Shown one piece after another: positions 54,761 through 64,000 of a stretch of DNA of 64,000 bases. The translations under genes and the position numbers were made by a program. Source of the DNA: Mitsuaria sp. 7 (GTDB taxonomy: Bacteria; Pseudomonadota; Gammaproteobacteria; Burkholderiales; Burkholderiaceae_C); assembly GCF_001653795.1 (NCBI RefSeq), contig NZ_CP011514.1:1486163-1550162 (forward strand). Reading direction: 5' to 3'. Under the pieces are notes generated by a model, which was not told the origin of the DNA, did no database searches, and worked only from the letters and a program-made list of their open reading frames with translations. Position 1 is the stretch's first letter. Each line of letters begins with the position of its first letter.

Positions 54761-57529
54761 ATGCGCGCGGGGGCAGGAAGCTCTAAAAGCCATCTTGCGC
54801 GACTCACCGATGAAAGTACGCCGATGCCCTCACTCATGGTCTGCAGGACACGTCTGCCCACGCCGGAAGAAGCACAGCGGGCGAAGCTCCTCGCTCGCAG
54901 CCTGATCCCCATCGTTGAGCCCATCGTCGGCGATCTGCCGGGTCACGGTCGGCGCGGTGAAGACCGACGACTGGCCTTGCTGACCGCGCGTCGCTGGCCC
55001 GCCCAGGGCGCGTACCTCACGGTCCAGTTCCTGGATAACCCGTCGCAAGCCCTGCGCAAGCGGCTGCTGTCCCACATGAACGCATGGGGCGAGCACGCAA
55101 ATGTCCGTTTCGATGAAACGCGCGAACTCGGCATGGTGCGGATCGCCCGCATTGAGGCACCTGAGGAGGATGCGGGTTTCTGGTCCTACATCGGCACCGA
55201 GATCCTCGGCATCGCCCCGGACAAGCCGACGATGAATCTGCAGGGGTTCACGATGAGGACCGAGGAGGCGGAGTTCCTCCGCGTGGTGCGCCATGAAGCC
55301 GGACACACCCTGGGCTTTGAACACGAGCATCTGCGGGCCGATCTGGTCGCACGCATCGACCCGCGCAAGGCCATCGCGCACTTCCGCGGTTCCGATGACT
55401 GGACCGCGGCACAGACGCGAGCGCAGGTGCTGACGCCGATCGGCGCCGGCGACCTGACCGCGACCCCGTCCAGCGATCCGCTGTCGATCATGTGCTATCA
55501 GATTCCGGGGGATATCACCCGGGACGGCCAGCCGATTCTCGGCGGTGTCGACATCGATGCACGCGATCACGCCTTCATCGCGCGCATCTATCCGAAGAAC
55601 CGATCTTCTGTGCCGACGATCGAACCGATGGCCCCGCTTGCGCCGGCGTCCGGCTCAACCGAGGTGCTGGTCGACGACGAACGGGAAGGCGCAGCGCCGT
55701 CCTGGCGCGACGCGGACCGCGACGACGCGATGCAGATCACTGTCCTTGACGGATTCGACCCGTCCTCGGGCCGGACCGCCCCAAGATCCGGCACCGCCAA
55801 CTTCGCGCGGGTGTTCGCCAGCTTCGGCGGTGCCCGGGTGATGGAGACGCTGCAGTTGAAGAAGACCGACAGGTCGCCGACGCGGTTCGGAAATATCATC
55901 GATGTGCACGAACGGATCAAGGCGTACACCGGCCGAGACATCGGTACCCTGCCTTCGGACGAGGAGATGCTCGAGCTGGGCGGAGATCTCTTCGAGACGC
56001 TGTTCACCGGTCAGGTCAGGCGTCTGTACGACGAAGCGCGTTCCCGACAGAACGGCAGGAAGCTGGACGTCGTGTTGACGTCGATGATTCCGTGGATTGC
56101 CGAAAAGCCGTGGGAGTTCGCCTACGACCGATCCCGACGCAGCTTCCTGGCGACGGAGGAGGTGCACTTCATCCGCAATGCGCTGGCCGCGATCCCCGCG
56201 GAGCGCATCGCGCCGCGGCGCGGACCGCTCAGGATCCTCGTGATCGCCGCGCAGCCGGTGAGCCTCGCGACGTTGTCGGTGGCGCAGGAGGAAGCCGTGA
56301 TTCGTCGCGGCTTCGATTCGCTGGTGACGCACGGGCTCGCTGTCGTGGAGACGATCTCCCGGATCACGGCGACCCGGCTGCTCGAGCGGCTGGCGACGCG
56401 CCGCTACGACGTCGTGCATTTCATCGGTCACGGCGACGTCGACGAGGACACCGGCATTGGCGCGCTGTTGTTCGAGGACGGGAGCGGCAGGCCGGCGCGG
56501 ATAGAGGAGCGCGCGTTGCGCGAGATTTTCTGCGGACGGGGCGTGAGGCTCGTCTTTCTCAACGCGTGCAAGACCGGAGCGGGGAATCCCAGCGAATTCA
56601 ACAGGGGCGCGGCGCAGGCCTTGGTCTCACACGGCATTCCCGTGTTGGTTGCCAACCAGTACAGCGTGCTGGATGCCTCGGCGACCACTTTCGCCCAGCA
56701 CTTCTACTGGGCGTTGGCGCAGGGCATGAGCGTCGGACAGGCCGCGCGGGAAGCCCGCATCGCGATCAATTGCTCGCTGCAGGGCGACAGCATCGACTGG
56801 GCCGTGCCGGTGGTCTACGCGCGCGACCCTTCGCAGCCGCTTTGCGAGCGGCCATCGGCCATCGCGCCGGCGCCGGCCGCCGCAGCCGCGTTCACGGCGC
56901 GGGACCTCGACCGCACGGTCGCGACGGCGCGCGTCCATTTTGCGGTGTGGGACATGGACAATCTGTTCCCCGGCCTGGATCGCACATTGAGCCGGATGAA
57001 CGAGGCGCAACAGCTGTTCAGCTTCGAGCGGATCGATCTGTCCGCGCCCTTGGACATCTGGGACGCCAGGCGCAAGGCGGAGGATGGTCGACCGTATCTG
57101 CTGGCGCACCGGCTGGCATCCCGCATGGCAAGGGCACCGGCGGACGCGGGCGTGGAAGCCTTGCTGTGCCTCACCCGTCATTGGATGCGCGACAGCGACA
57201 GCGCGCGCATCTATGGGTGGTGGCCTGACGAACGGACGCCGCCCGTCACCCTGATGTCGTTTGCGGGCTTCCAGGACCTGCTGGCCGAGGGAGCTCAGAC
57301 CGACCGCGCGATCGTCAACGTGGTCGTCACGGTGCTTGCCGGCTACGTCACCGGGATGGGGACGCACGGTGGCGGTTCGCACGCCTGCCCGATGTGGGAG
57401 AACCCGCGGCGCGATCCCGCGCATCTGACACTCCGCCAACGTTTTGACGCGGGCTGTCGCCGGGGGCTGGCGCGGCACTATGCGCCGGAGTTGCAGGCAT
57501 TCGAAGGGCTGCTCCGCGTCTTCGACTGA
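54761..57529 (+). CDS. Metzincin peptidase - CHAT protease - degenerate archaemetzincin-like fusion
   Basis: A 922-aa cytoplasmic protein, ATG 54761 with AAGGAGGAGG directly before it. Residues 70-290 form an astacin/M12-like zinc peptidase: HEAGHTLGFEHEH (His178, Glu179, His182, His188) and Met-turn SIMCY (Met244). Residues 480-690 form a CHAT caspase-like protease: HFIGHGD with His557, and LVFLNACKTG with Cys603, then NQYSVLDASATTFAQHFY. The C-terminal domain (710-922) keeps the archaemetzincin frame, Gly867, CxM at 876-878 and Cys899, but the HExxH positions are Ala860, Gly861 and Thr864. No partner gene is adjacent. A stress, defence or regulated-death role is inferred from CHAT biology. 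Confidence 0.75.
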   Translation: MRAGAGSSKSHLARLTDESTPMPSLMVCRTRLPTPEEAQRAKLLARSLIPIVEPIVGDLPGHGRRGEDRRLALLTARRWPAQGAYLTVQFLDNPSQALRKRLLSHMNAWGEHANVRFDETRELGMVRIARIEAPEEDAGFWSYIGTEILGIAPDKPTMNLQGFTMRTEEAEFLRVVRHEAGHTLGFEHEHLRADLVARIDPRKAIAHFRGSDDWTAAQTRAQVLTPIGAGDLTATPSSDPLSIMCYQIPGDITRDGQPILGGVDIDARDHAFIARIYPKNRSSVPTIEPMAPLAPASGSTEVLVDDEREGAAPSWRDADRDDAMQITVLDGFDPSSGRTAPRSGTANFARVFASFGGARVMETLQLKKTDRSPTRFGNIIDVHERIKAYTGRDIGTLPSDEEMLELGGDLFETLFTGQVRRLYDEARSRQNGRKLDVVLTSMIPWIAEKPWEFAYDRSRRSFLATEEVHFIRNALAAIPAERIAPRRGPLRILVIAAQPVSLATLSVAQEEAVIRRGFDSLVTHGLAVVETISRITATRLLERLATRRYDVVHFIGHGDVDEDTGIGALLFEDGSGRPARIEERALREIFCGRGVRLVFLNACKTGAGNPSEFNRGAAQALVSHGIPVLVANQYSVLDASATTFAQHFYWALAQGMSVGQAAREARIAINCSLQGDSIDWAVPVVYARDPSQPLCERPSAIAPAPAAAAAFTARDLDRTVATARVHFAVWDMDNLFPGLDRTLSRMNEAQQLFSFERIDLSAPLDIWDARRKAEDGRPYLLAHRLASRMARAPADAGVEALLCLTRHWMRDSDSARIYGWWPDERTPPVTLMSFAGFQDLLAEGAQTDRAIVNVVVTVLAGYVTGMGTHGGGSHACPMWENPRRDPAHLTLRQRFDAGCRRGLARHYAPELQAFEGLLRVFD

Positions 57530-57674
57530 ACCGCCGTGCCGAATCCTCGTCGGTGGGGGACAGGCAGGCAACGTGCCCCCGGCAGGTCGGGTATGGGCGT
57601 CACCCGTGCGGCCCCCGCCAACGAGCGGGTAGAGTTGGCCGATCAAGTCTCCTATCGTCTTCGAGGACCCCACG

Positions 57675-59123
57675 ATGACCACGACTGCTTCCTATCCCGA
57701 CACCCGACTGCTGATCGCCAACGAATGGGTCGATGCCGCCGGCGGCAAGACGATCGATGTGCGCAACCCCGCGACGGGCGCCGTCATCGGCAAGGTCGCC
57801 CACGCGAGCAGGGCGGACCTGGATCGCGCACTCGAAGCGGCGCAGAAGGGCTTCGAAGCCTGGCGGAGCGTGTCCGCCCATGAACGCGCCGCGACGATGC
57901 GCCGCGCCGCCGCGCTGCTGCGCGAGCGCGCGCCCGAGATCGCGAAGCTGCTCACCCAGGAACAGGGCAAGCCCGTCGGCGAGGCCAAGGTCGAGGTCCT
58001 CGCCGGCGCCGACATCATCGAGTGGTTCGCCGACGAAGGCCGCCGCGTCTACGGCCGCATCGTGCCGTCCCGCAACCTCGCCGCGCAGCAGCTCGTGCTC
58101 AAGGAGCCCGTCGGCCCCGTCGCCGCGTTCACGCCGTGGAACTTCCCCGTCAACCAGATCGTGCGCAAGCTCGGCGCGGCGCTGGCCACCGGCTGCTCGT
58201 TCCTCGTGAAGGCGCCGGAAGAAACGCCGGCCTCGCCCGCGGCGCTGCTGCAGACCTTCGTCGATGCCGGCGTTCCTCCGGGCGCCGTCGGCCTGGTCTT
58301 CGGCGACCCGCATGAGATCTCCAGTTACCTGATCCCCCATCCGGTCATCCGCAAGGTCACCTTCACCGGCTCCACGCCGGTCGGCAAGCAGCTCGCGTCG
58401 CTGGCCGGCGCGCACATGAAGCGCGTCACCATGGAACTCGGCGGCCACGCGCCCGTCATCGTCGCGGAAGACGCGGACGTTGCCCTCGCGGTCAAGGCCG
58501 CCGGCGCCGCGAAGTTCCGCAACGCCGGGCAGGTCTGCATCTCGCCGACACGCTTCCTGGTGCACAACAGCCTCAAGGACGAGTTCACGGCCGCGCTCGT
58601 CAAGCACGCCCAAGGGCTCAAGCTCGGCGACGGCCTCGCCGAAGGCACCACCCTCGGGCCGCTCGCCAACGAGCGTCGCGTCGTCGCCATGTCCAAGATC
58701 GTCGCGCAAGCCCGCGAACGCGGCGCCAAGATCGCCACCGGCGGGGAACGCGTCGGCAGCGCCGGCAACTTCTTCGCGCCCACCGTGCTGGCCGATGTGC
58801 CGCTGGACGCCTCCGTCTTCAACGACGAACCGTTCGGGCCGATCGCCGCGATCCGCGGGTTCGACGCGCTCGAGGACGCCATCGCGGAAGCCAACCGGCT
58901 CCCGTTCGGACTCGCCGGCTACGCCTTCACCAAGTCCATCAGGAACGCCCATCTGCTTGCGCAGCGCATGGAGGTCGGCATGCTGTGGGTCAACCAGCCC
59001 GCCACCCCCTCCGCGGAAATGCCGTTCGGCGGGGTGAAGGACTCCGGCTACGGCTCCGAAGGCGGGCCGGAAGCGCTGGAGGCCTACCTCAACACCAAGG
59101 CAGTCTCGCTGCTCGGCGTCTGA
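57675..59123 (+). CDS. gabD: NAD(P)-dependent succinate-semialdehyde dehydrogenase-like enzyme
   Basis: A 482-aa aldehyde dehydrogenase. [28 protein letters not shown] (Glu254) and [10 protein letters not shown] (catalytic Cys288) are complete, as are FNDEPFGPI and [19 protein letters not shown]. The sequence is nearest to GabD-type succinate-semialdehyde dehydrogenases, which feed the TCA cycle from 4-aminobutyrate. No gabT lies beside it, so the exact substrate is not certain. It converges on the oxidase operon with a gap of 6 bases. Confidence 0.85.
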   Translation: MTTTASYPDTRLLIANEWVDAAGGKTIDVRNPATGAVIGKVAHASRADLDRALEAAQKGFEAWRSVSAHERAATMRRAAALLRERAPEIAKLLTQEQGKPVGEAKVEVLAGADIIEWFADEGRRVYGRIVPSRNLAAQQLVLKEPVGPVAAFTPWNFPVNQIVRKLGAALATGCSFLVKAPEETPASPAALLQTFVDAGVPPGAVGLVFGDPHEISSYLIPHPVIRKVTFTGSTPVGKQLASLAGAHMKRVTMELGGHAPVIVAEDADVALAVKAAGAAKFRNAGQVCISPTRFLVHNSLKDEFTAALVKHAQGLKLGDGLAEGTTLGPLANERRVVAMSKIVAQARERGAKIATGGERVGSAGNFFAPTVLADVPLDASVFNDEPFGPIAAIRGFDALEDAIAEANRLPFGLAGYAFTKSIRNAHLLAQRMEVGMLWVNQPATPSAEMPFGGVKDSGYGSEGGPEALEAYLNTKAVSLLGV

Positions 59124-59129
59124 CTGGCC

Positions 59130-61661
59130 TCATGCCACCAGACGTGGCCACCACACGGTGATCACGCCCTGCACGCAGAGCGATCCCCACAGCAGCACCA
59201 CCGCCTCGCGCGTGGCGTGCTGTCGGGGCCGGATCAGCCCACTCGCCAGCCGCGCGCCGTAGTACAGCGCCAGCATCAGTGCGACCGCGATCTGCAATCC
59301 CTGCAGGCTGTGCAGCGCGGCGAGCGTGCCCGTCCACGCGTCCAAGGTCGGCGGCCGCTCCGCGGGCCACGCCGTTTGCAGGCCGCTGTAGAACGCCAGC
59401 ACCGCAAGCCCGAACGCCGGGACAAGCAACACCGCTCGCCACCTCGACACCTGCGCGCGCCGGGCCCCTGAACCCGCCCACATGACGAAGACCAGACTCA
59501 GCGCGTAGCCCAGCGTCTGCATCAGCAAGGCCGCATTGCCCGCCAGTCCCACGCCCGGCGGCGGGCACACGTCCAGCTTCATCGCCGCATGCAGATGCGC
59601 GAAAGCCATGGACGCGAAGATCGTCGCCTCCACCACGATCAAGATCACCACGCCCCAGAACGACGGCGCCTGCCGCCCCGTCACCCCCATCGGCAGGATC
59701 ACGCCGTCCGCCGCCTCCGCTTCCTCGAACGGCGGTGCCCGGTCCGTCTGCCACAACCACGCCCAGATCGCGACGATGGCCAGCACGCCGCCCGCCACCG
59801 TGCCGCTCACGTGCTTCACCGTCATGAGCAGGAAGAAGGCCGCCGTGCCGATCGCCGCCAGCATCGGCCACAAGCTGTCCCGCGCCAGCGTCACCACACG
59901 CAGCGCATGCGCCTGCACGGGACTCGTCAACAAGGTCTCGCGCTCGCCCGTGATGGTGCCCGGCAGCCAGTGCGCACCCGACTCGACCTCCTCGTGCAAC
60001 GCCGGGCGGTGCCACAGCGGCTCGTGGTGCTCGACGTGCGGAATGCTGCGCGTGCCGTAGGCCTCGCTCGGCAACCACTCCAGCGTCGAGGAGCGCCACG
60101 GATCGTCGTGATCCTGCTCCGGACCGCGCTGGCTGCGCACCAGGTCGATGACGAAGAGCAGCACGCCCGCCGCGATCACGAAGGCGCCGAGGGACGACAG
60201 CAGGTTCGGCAACTCCAGCCCCAGTCCCGCCGGGTAGGTGTGCACGCGGCGCGGCATGCCCAGCATGCCGGCGATGTGCATCGGGAAGAAGGTCAGGTGG
60301 AAGCCGCCGAAGATCAGCCCGAAGACCCAGCGCCCCGCGCGCTCAGACATCGCGCGCCCCTTCCACAGCGGGATCCAGTGGTACAACGCCGCGAACATCG
60401 GCAGCACCATGCCGCCGATCAGCACGTAGTGGAAATGCGCGACGACGAAGTAGGTGTCGTGCACCTGCCAGTCGATCGGCAGCAGGGCCAGCATCACGCC
60501 CGTCAGCCCGCCCACGACGAAGGTCACGAGGAAGCCGAGCAGGAACCACGTCGCCGTCGTCCATTGCAGCCGCCCGCGCCACAGGGTCCCGATCCACGCG
60601 AAGATCTGGAGCGCGCCCGGGATCGCGATCGCGACGCTGAAGATCGAGACCAGGCTCAGACCCAGTCCGCCGAGTCCCGCCGTGAACATGTGATGCAGCC
60701 ACAGCAGGAAGCTCGCGGCACCGATCGCCACCAGCGCCGCGCTGACCGCGTGACGGCCGATCAGCGTGGTCCGCGCCAGCGCCGGCACCATCGTCGAGAC
60801 CAGCCCCGCCGCCGGCAGGAAGATGATGTAGACCTCGGGATGGCCGAAGAACCAGAACAGGTGCTGCCACAGCAGCGGATCGCCGCCGCGCGTGGCGTCG
60901 AAGATCGGCCAGTCGAAGGCGCGCTCGATCTCCAGCAGGGCCGTGCCCGCGATCACCGCCGGGAAGGCCAGCACGATCATCAGGCCCACGACCAGCATGG
61001 ACCACGCGTAGACCGGCATGCGCGCGAGGGTCATGCCCGGCGCGCGCGTCATCAGGATGCCGGTGATCAGCTCGATCGCACCCGCGATCGCGGAGATCTC
61101 GATGAAGCCGATGCCCAGCAGCCAGAAGTCCGCGTTCAGCCCCGGCGAGTACTTCGCGCTGCTCAGCGGCGGATACATGAACCAGCCCGCGTCCGGCGCC
61201 AGCTGCCAGAACAGCGTGGCGTAGAAGGCCAGCCCGCCGATCGCATACATCCAGTACGAATAGGCCGACAGGCGCGGGAAGGGCAGGTCGCGCGCGCCCA
61301 GCATGTTGGGCAGCAGGAAGACGGCGATCGCCTCCACCATCGGCACGGCGAAGAGAAACATCATCACCGTGCCGTGCATCGTGAACAGCTGCTGGAAGAC
61401 CGGCGCGCTGAACAGCGTCTGCTCCGGTGCCGCCAGCTGCGCCCGCATCAGCAGCGCCAGCACGCCGCCCAGCAGCAGGAACACGAAGGCCGTCGCGATG
61501 TAGAGCTTGCCGATGAAGACGTTGTTGACGCTGCCGATCACGCGCCAACCCTGCGGCGGGGCCCACGCCGCGCGCAGACGATCGAGCTCGCCGTCCGGTC
61601 GCGGCAGGCGGTTATCGGGCCGGTGCATGCCCGGCGACGGGACGTCGCTCGCGGTGCTCAT
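59130..61661 (-). CDS. ctaD: Cytochrome c oxidase subunit I fused to subunit III
   Basis: An 843-aa membrane protein. Residues 35-560 are subunit I: FTMHGTVMMFLFAVPM (haem His), WFFGHPEVYIIFLPA (the CuB His and cross-linked Tyr), LHHMFTAGL (two His) and VHDTYFVVAHFHYVL (haem ligands). After a polar linker (560-640, with EHHEPLWHR), a subunit III-like part with five to seven helices follows (WGVVILIVVEATIFASMAFAH). I+III fusions are known in caa3-type oxidases. It overlaps the subunit II gene by four bases and is the last gene of the operon. Confidence 0.93.
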   Translation of the reverse strand: MSTASDVPSPGMHRPDNRLPRPDGELDRLRAAWAPPQGWRVIGSVNNVFIGKLYIATAFVFLLLGGVLALLMRAQLAAPEQTLFSAPVFQQLFTMHGTVMMFLFAVPMVEAIAVFLLPNMLGARDLPFPRLSAYSYWMYAIGGLAFYATLFWQLAPDAGWFMYPPLSSAKYSPGLNADFWLLGIGFIEISAIAGAIELITGILMTRAPGMTLARMPVYAWSMLVVGLMIVLAFPAVIAGTALLEIERAFDWPIFDATRGGDPLLWQHLFWFFGHPEVYIIFLPAAGLVSTMVPALARTTLIGRHAVSAALVAIGAASFLLWLHHMFTAGLGGLGLSLVSIFSVAIAIPGALQIFAWIGTLWRGRLQWTTATWFLLGFLVTFVVGGLTGVMLALLPIDWQVHDTYFVVAHFHYVLIGGMVLPMFAALYHWIPLWKGRAMSERAGRWVFGLIFGGFHLTFFPMHIAGMLGMPRRVHTYPAGLGLELPNLLSSLGAFVIAAGVLLFVIDLVRSQRGPEQDHDDPWRSSTLEWLPSEAYGTRSIPHVEHHEPLWHRPALHEEVESGAHWLPGTITGERETLLTSPVQAHALRVVTLARDSLWPMLAAIGTAAFFLLMTVKHVSGTVAGGVLAIVAIWAWLWQTDRAPPFEEAEAADGVILPMGVTGRQAPSFWGVVILIVVEATIFASMAFAHLHAAMKLDVCPPPGVGLAGNAALLMQTLGYALSLVFVMWAGSGARRAQVSRWRAVLLVPAFGLAVLAFYSGLQTAWPAERPPTLDAWTGTLAALHSLQGLQIAVALMLALYYGARLASGLIRPRQHATREAVVLLWGSLCVQGVITVWWPRLVA

Positions 61662-62695
61662 GGCGTGGACGCGACCAAGGGCCGCTCGGAGCCGCCGCCC
61701 GCCACGGGCGGCCCGGCGAGGAACTCGACCATCGCATCGATCTCGTCGGCCTTCAGCTGCCGGTAGGACGGCATGCGCGCGCCCGGCTTGATCTGCTGCA
61801 CGTCGGTGATCCATTGCCGCAGCGCCGTGCGCGGGTCGCCGAGCGGATCGCGGTTGCGCAGCGCGCCGGCACCCAGCCACAGGCGGCTCGCGACATGCGT
61901 GAGGTCCGGACCGAGCGGCGGCGCCTGTGCCAGGTCTTGCTTCGCGGCGCCGCCCGGCCCCGCCTCCCCTGCGACCTTCGTGCCCCGGACCGCGTGGCAG
62001 GCCACGCAGCCGTTCTCGCGGAAGAGCGCCGCGCCGCGCAGCGCCTCGCGCGAGACGGGCTCCGGCGCGTCGCCGGCCTGCGCGCGCCGCCACTTCGCGA
62101 ATTCCTCGGGCGGCATCGCGACGACCTGCAGCACCATCGCCGCGTGCTGCGTGCCGCAGTACTCCGAGCACGGCCCGCGGAACACGCCAGCCTGCGACGC
62201 GGTGAACGTCAGCCGGTTGAGCCGTCCCGGCACCAGATCGACCTTGCCGCCCAGCGCCGGCACCCAGTAGCTGTGGATCACGTCCTCCGACGCCAGCGTC
62301 AAGGTCACCGGACGGCCCACCGGCACGCGCAGCTCGTTGGCCGTGGCGAAGGCGGGCGCGTCCGGCTCGGCCTCGTACCGCATCGACCACCACCACAGGT
62401 GCCCGGTGACGGCCACGCGCAGCGCGCCGGGCGGGGACGGGTCGTCCAGGCCATGGGCCAGACGCTCGCCGTTGAGCAGCAGCCCCCCGAAGACCAGGAC
62501 CGGCAATACCAGGCCGCCGCCCCAGAGCCACAGCGCCGTCGGGACGGGCCGGCGGCCCTTCCACCACAGCGCCGCGGCCAGGCAGACCATCGCGAACACG
62601 AAGGCGAAGGCGCAGACCACCAGCGTGGTGTTCATGACGCCGGCGAGCGCCTCCGCCTGGGGACCGGCCGGCCGGAGCATGCCGCCCGCGCTCAT
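61658..62695 (-). CDS. ctaC: Cytochrome c oxidase subunit II with C-terminal haem c domain
   Basis: A 345-aa protein. Two membrane helices (about 20-42 and 53-74) are followed by the CuA domain with GHLWWWSMRY and the metal-binding GPCSEYCGTQHAAM, and then a class I cytochrome c domain with CVACH and Met in RMPSYRQL. The built-in haem marks a caa3-type oxidase. The ATG at 62695 overlaps the cytochrome lipoprotein stop by four bases. Confidence 0.93.
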   Translation of the reverse strand: MSAGGMLRPAGPQAEALAGVMNTTLVVCAFAFVFAMVCLAAALWWKGRRPVPTALWLWGGGLVLPVLVFGGLLLNGERLAHGLDDPSPPGALRVAVTGHLWWWSMRYEAEPDAPAFATANELRVPVGRPVTLTLASEDVIHSYWVPALGGKVDLVPGRLNRLTFTASQAGVFRGPCSEYCGTQHAAMVLQVVAMPPEEFAKWRRAQAGDAPEPVSREALRGAALFRENGCVACHAVRGTKVAGEAGPGGAAKQDLAQAPPLGPDLTHVASRLWLGAGALRNRDPLGDPRTALRQWITDVQQIKPGARMPSYRQLKADEIDAMVEFLAGPPVAGGGSERPLVASTP

Positions 62696-63066
62696 CGCAG
62701 CGACAGCAGATAGCCGGCGACGTCGCGCGCGTCGCGCTCGGACAGGCCCAGGCGCGGCATCGTCGTGCCGGGCAGCATCTGCGGCGGGTCCAGCAGCCAG
62801 CGTTGAAGGATCTCCGGCGAGTTGGGCAACTGCCCGGCGATGTAGGCACGCCGACCGAAACGCTCCAGCGCTGGCGCCCGCTGGCCGCCGCCCGGCACGC
62901 CGGGGACGGCGTGGCAGCTGCCGCATTGGAATTGGGACATCAGCATCCGGCCCCGCTCCAGGTCGGCAGCCTCGACCTGCCAGCGTCGCAGGGGCTCGTC
63001 CGGGGCCGGGCCGCAGGCCGAGAGCAGCAGACCGAAGGAGATGGCGAGGAGGCAGCGGCGCGTCAT
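62692..63066 (-). CDS. Cytochrome c lipoprotein of the oxidase operon
   Basis: A 124-aa protein with a lipobox ending in LSAC (Cys18), a haem site CGSCH near residue 48 and a likely axial Met in TTMPRLGLSE. It is probably an outer- or inner-membrane-bound electron donor to the oxidase. First gene of the operon, with an ATG at 63066 and GGGAGCG upstream. A divergent promoter with the dihaem cytochrome gene lies in the 58 bases between them. Confidence 0.88.
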   Translation of the reverse strand: MTRRCLLAISFGLLLSACGPAPDEPLRRWQVEAADLERGRMLMSQFQCGSCHAVPGVPGGGQRAPALERFGRRAYIAGQLPNSPEILQRWLLDPPQMLPGTTMPRLGLSERDARDVAGYLLSLR

Positions 63067-63124
63067 GCGCGCTCCCTGGCACGCGAAGTGCCCGCCCCGG
63101 CATCGCGCTTGCCTTGCTGCCGCC

Positions 63125-64000
63125 ATGACTGAGCCGTCGCGTCGTTTTTCTCCAGTGAAAGCCGTGCTGGTCGCGGGCGCCGCGGCCGGCGTCCTCGGGG
63201 CTGCGGGCGCGGCGGCCTTCGTCTGGTTCGGCGTTTACGACGTGTCCGCGACCGGGCCGCATCTGCAGCCGGTGCATTCCTTGCTGGAAATCGCGCTGCA
63301 GCGCGCGGTCCAGCGCCGCGCGGACGCCCATCCGCCGCCGCGCGACCTGCTCACCCGCGAGCGCGTGATGCAGGGGGCCGCCTGCTTCCGCGACCGCTGC
63401 GTCGTCTGCCACGGCGCGCCGGGCGTGGCGCCGCAGGCCTTCGCGCTCGGCATGCAGCCGGTGCCCAGCTCGCTCGTGGAGGCCACGCGCCACTGGCGCC
63501 CGCAGGACCTCTACTGGATCACCCGCAACGGGATCAAGATGAGCGGCATGCCGGCCTGGGAATACCGGCTGGAGGAGGGCGAACTCTGGTCCGTCGTCGC
63601 CTTCCTCGACGCGCTGCCGCTGATGACGCCCGACCAGTACCGGGCATTGACCGCCTCGCGGTCAGGCGCGGCGCCGGTCACGGTCGGGCCGGCCGGCGCA
63701 GCGGACGCCGCGCCGCGTTGCGACGGCGTCGTCGACGCCCCGGCACCGCTGGTGCCGCCGCTGCCGACCGTGGAGCTCGCCCAGCGCGCCTTCCGCCAGC
63801 ATGGCTGCACGGCCTGCCACACGATCCCGGGCGTGGTGGGACCGGACACCTCCAACGGCCCGCGCCTGAGCGGCCTCGCCGGACGCGACCGCATCGGCGG
63901 CAAGGCCTTCCCGACCGAGGACGGCCTGGCCGCCTGGATCCGCGATCCGCAGGCGATCGACGCGCATACCGCGATGCCGACGCTCGGCATCAGCGAGACG
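63125..64000 (+). CDS. Dihaem cytochrome c, C-terminus cut by window edge
   Basis: The frame starts at ATG 63125 and is open for 292 codons up to the window end without a stop. An N-terminal membrane anchor (VKAVLVAGAAAGVLGAAGAA, about 11-36) is followed by two haem domains with CVVCH (Cys92, Cys95, His96) and CTACH (Cys228, Cys231, His232). The first has Met in GIKMSGMPAWEY and the second has Met in TAMPTLGISE at the edge. It is divergent from the oxidase operon and probably delivers electrons to it. Confidence 0.85.
   Translation, partial: MTEPSRRFSPVKAVLVAGAAAGVLGAAGAAAFVWFGVYDVSATGPHLQPVHSLLEIALQRAVQRRADAHPPPRDLLTRERVMQGAACFRDRCVVCHGAPGVAPQAFALGMQPVPSSLVEATRHWRPQDLYWITRNGIKMSGMPAWEYRLEEGELWSVVAFLDALPLMTPDQYRALTASRSGAAPVTVGPAGAADAAPRCDGVVDAPAPLVPPLPTVELAQRAFRQHGCTACHTIPGVVGPDTSNGPRLSGLAGRDRIGGKAFPTEDGLAAWIRDPQAIDAHTAMPTLGISET

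Overview
The window is high-GC, densely coded DNA of a betaproteobacterium. A PEP-CTERM protein, a Bug-type solute-binding protein next to a type-4 porin, and the type VI secretion (T6SS) gene set suggest Burkholderiales, most likely a Roseateles/Mitsuaria-like member of Sphaerotilaceae. This placement is inferred from gene content only. No tRNA, rRNA, CRISPR array or recognisable transposase was seen.

Region 1 (1-33,059) is most of a T6SS locus. It opens inside a vgrG, followed by DUF6484, TIGR02270/HEAT, DUF2169 adaptor, thiolase-like and DUF4150 PAAR-like genes. Then come an unrecognised 200-aa candidate effector and two candidate partners, a beta-propeller protein and a TsiV/DUF3396-like immunity protein. 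Next are a PpkA-like membrane kinase, a polysaccharide deacetylase lipoprotein and a TPR lipoprotein. After an insertion of unrelated genes (12.6-19.0 kb) the locus resumes with a LysM/TPR lipoprotein, tagH (FHA), pppA, a chemoreceptor, a small unknown gene, tagF, and tssM-tssL-tssK-tssJ on the minus strand. Kinase, phosphatase and FHA protein imply control by threonine phosphorylation. The sheath, baseplate, Hcp and ClpV genes are not in the window and probably lie before it.

The insertion (12.6-19.0 kb) carries a VOC protein, a PEP-CTERM protein, a radical-SAM/DUF4130 DNA-repair pair, an acyltransferase, and a 465-aa F-box protein with seven tandem ~37-residue repeats. The F-box protein is a strong candidate for an effector acting inside eukaryotic cells.

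Region 2 (33.1-42.4 kb) has a second chemoreceptor, a sugar-type MFS permease behind a perfect LacI-type palindrome, and a compact peptide-export locus. That locus has two double-glycine peptide genes (36,647 and 40,499), the second only 52 codons long, flanking an HlyD-like adaptor and a C39-peptidase ABC transporter. It looks like an undescribed microcin or signalling-peptide system. It is followed by an A/T-richer gene for a secreted protein with three four-cysteine modules.

Region 3 (42.4-54.7 kb) is mostly housekeeping: an ETHE1-like hydrolase, Ohr, a DUF2325 protein, a pair of small membrane proteins, a TctDE-like two-component system with Bug protein and porin, a flavin reductase-like protein and a large MscS-type channel.

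Region 4 (54.7-64.0 kb) starts with a striking 922-aa protein: an intact metzincin peptidase, a CHAT caspase-like protease, and a C-terminal domain keeping archaemetzincin spacing but lacking the catalytic HExxH. A semialdehyde dehydrogenase, a caa3-type oxidase operon (fused subunits I+III, subunit II with a haem domain, cytochrome c lipoprotein) and a divergent dihaem cytochrome cut by the window end follow.
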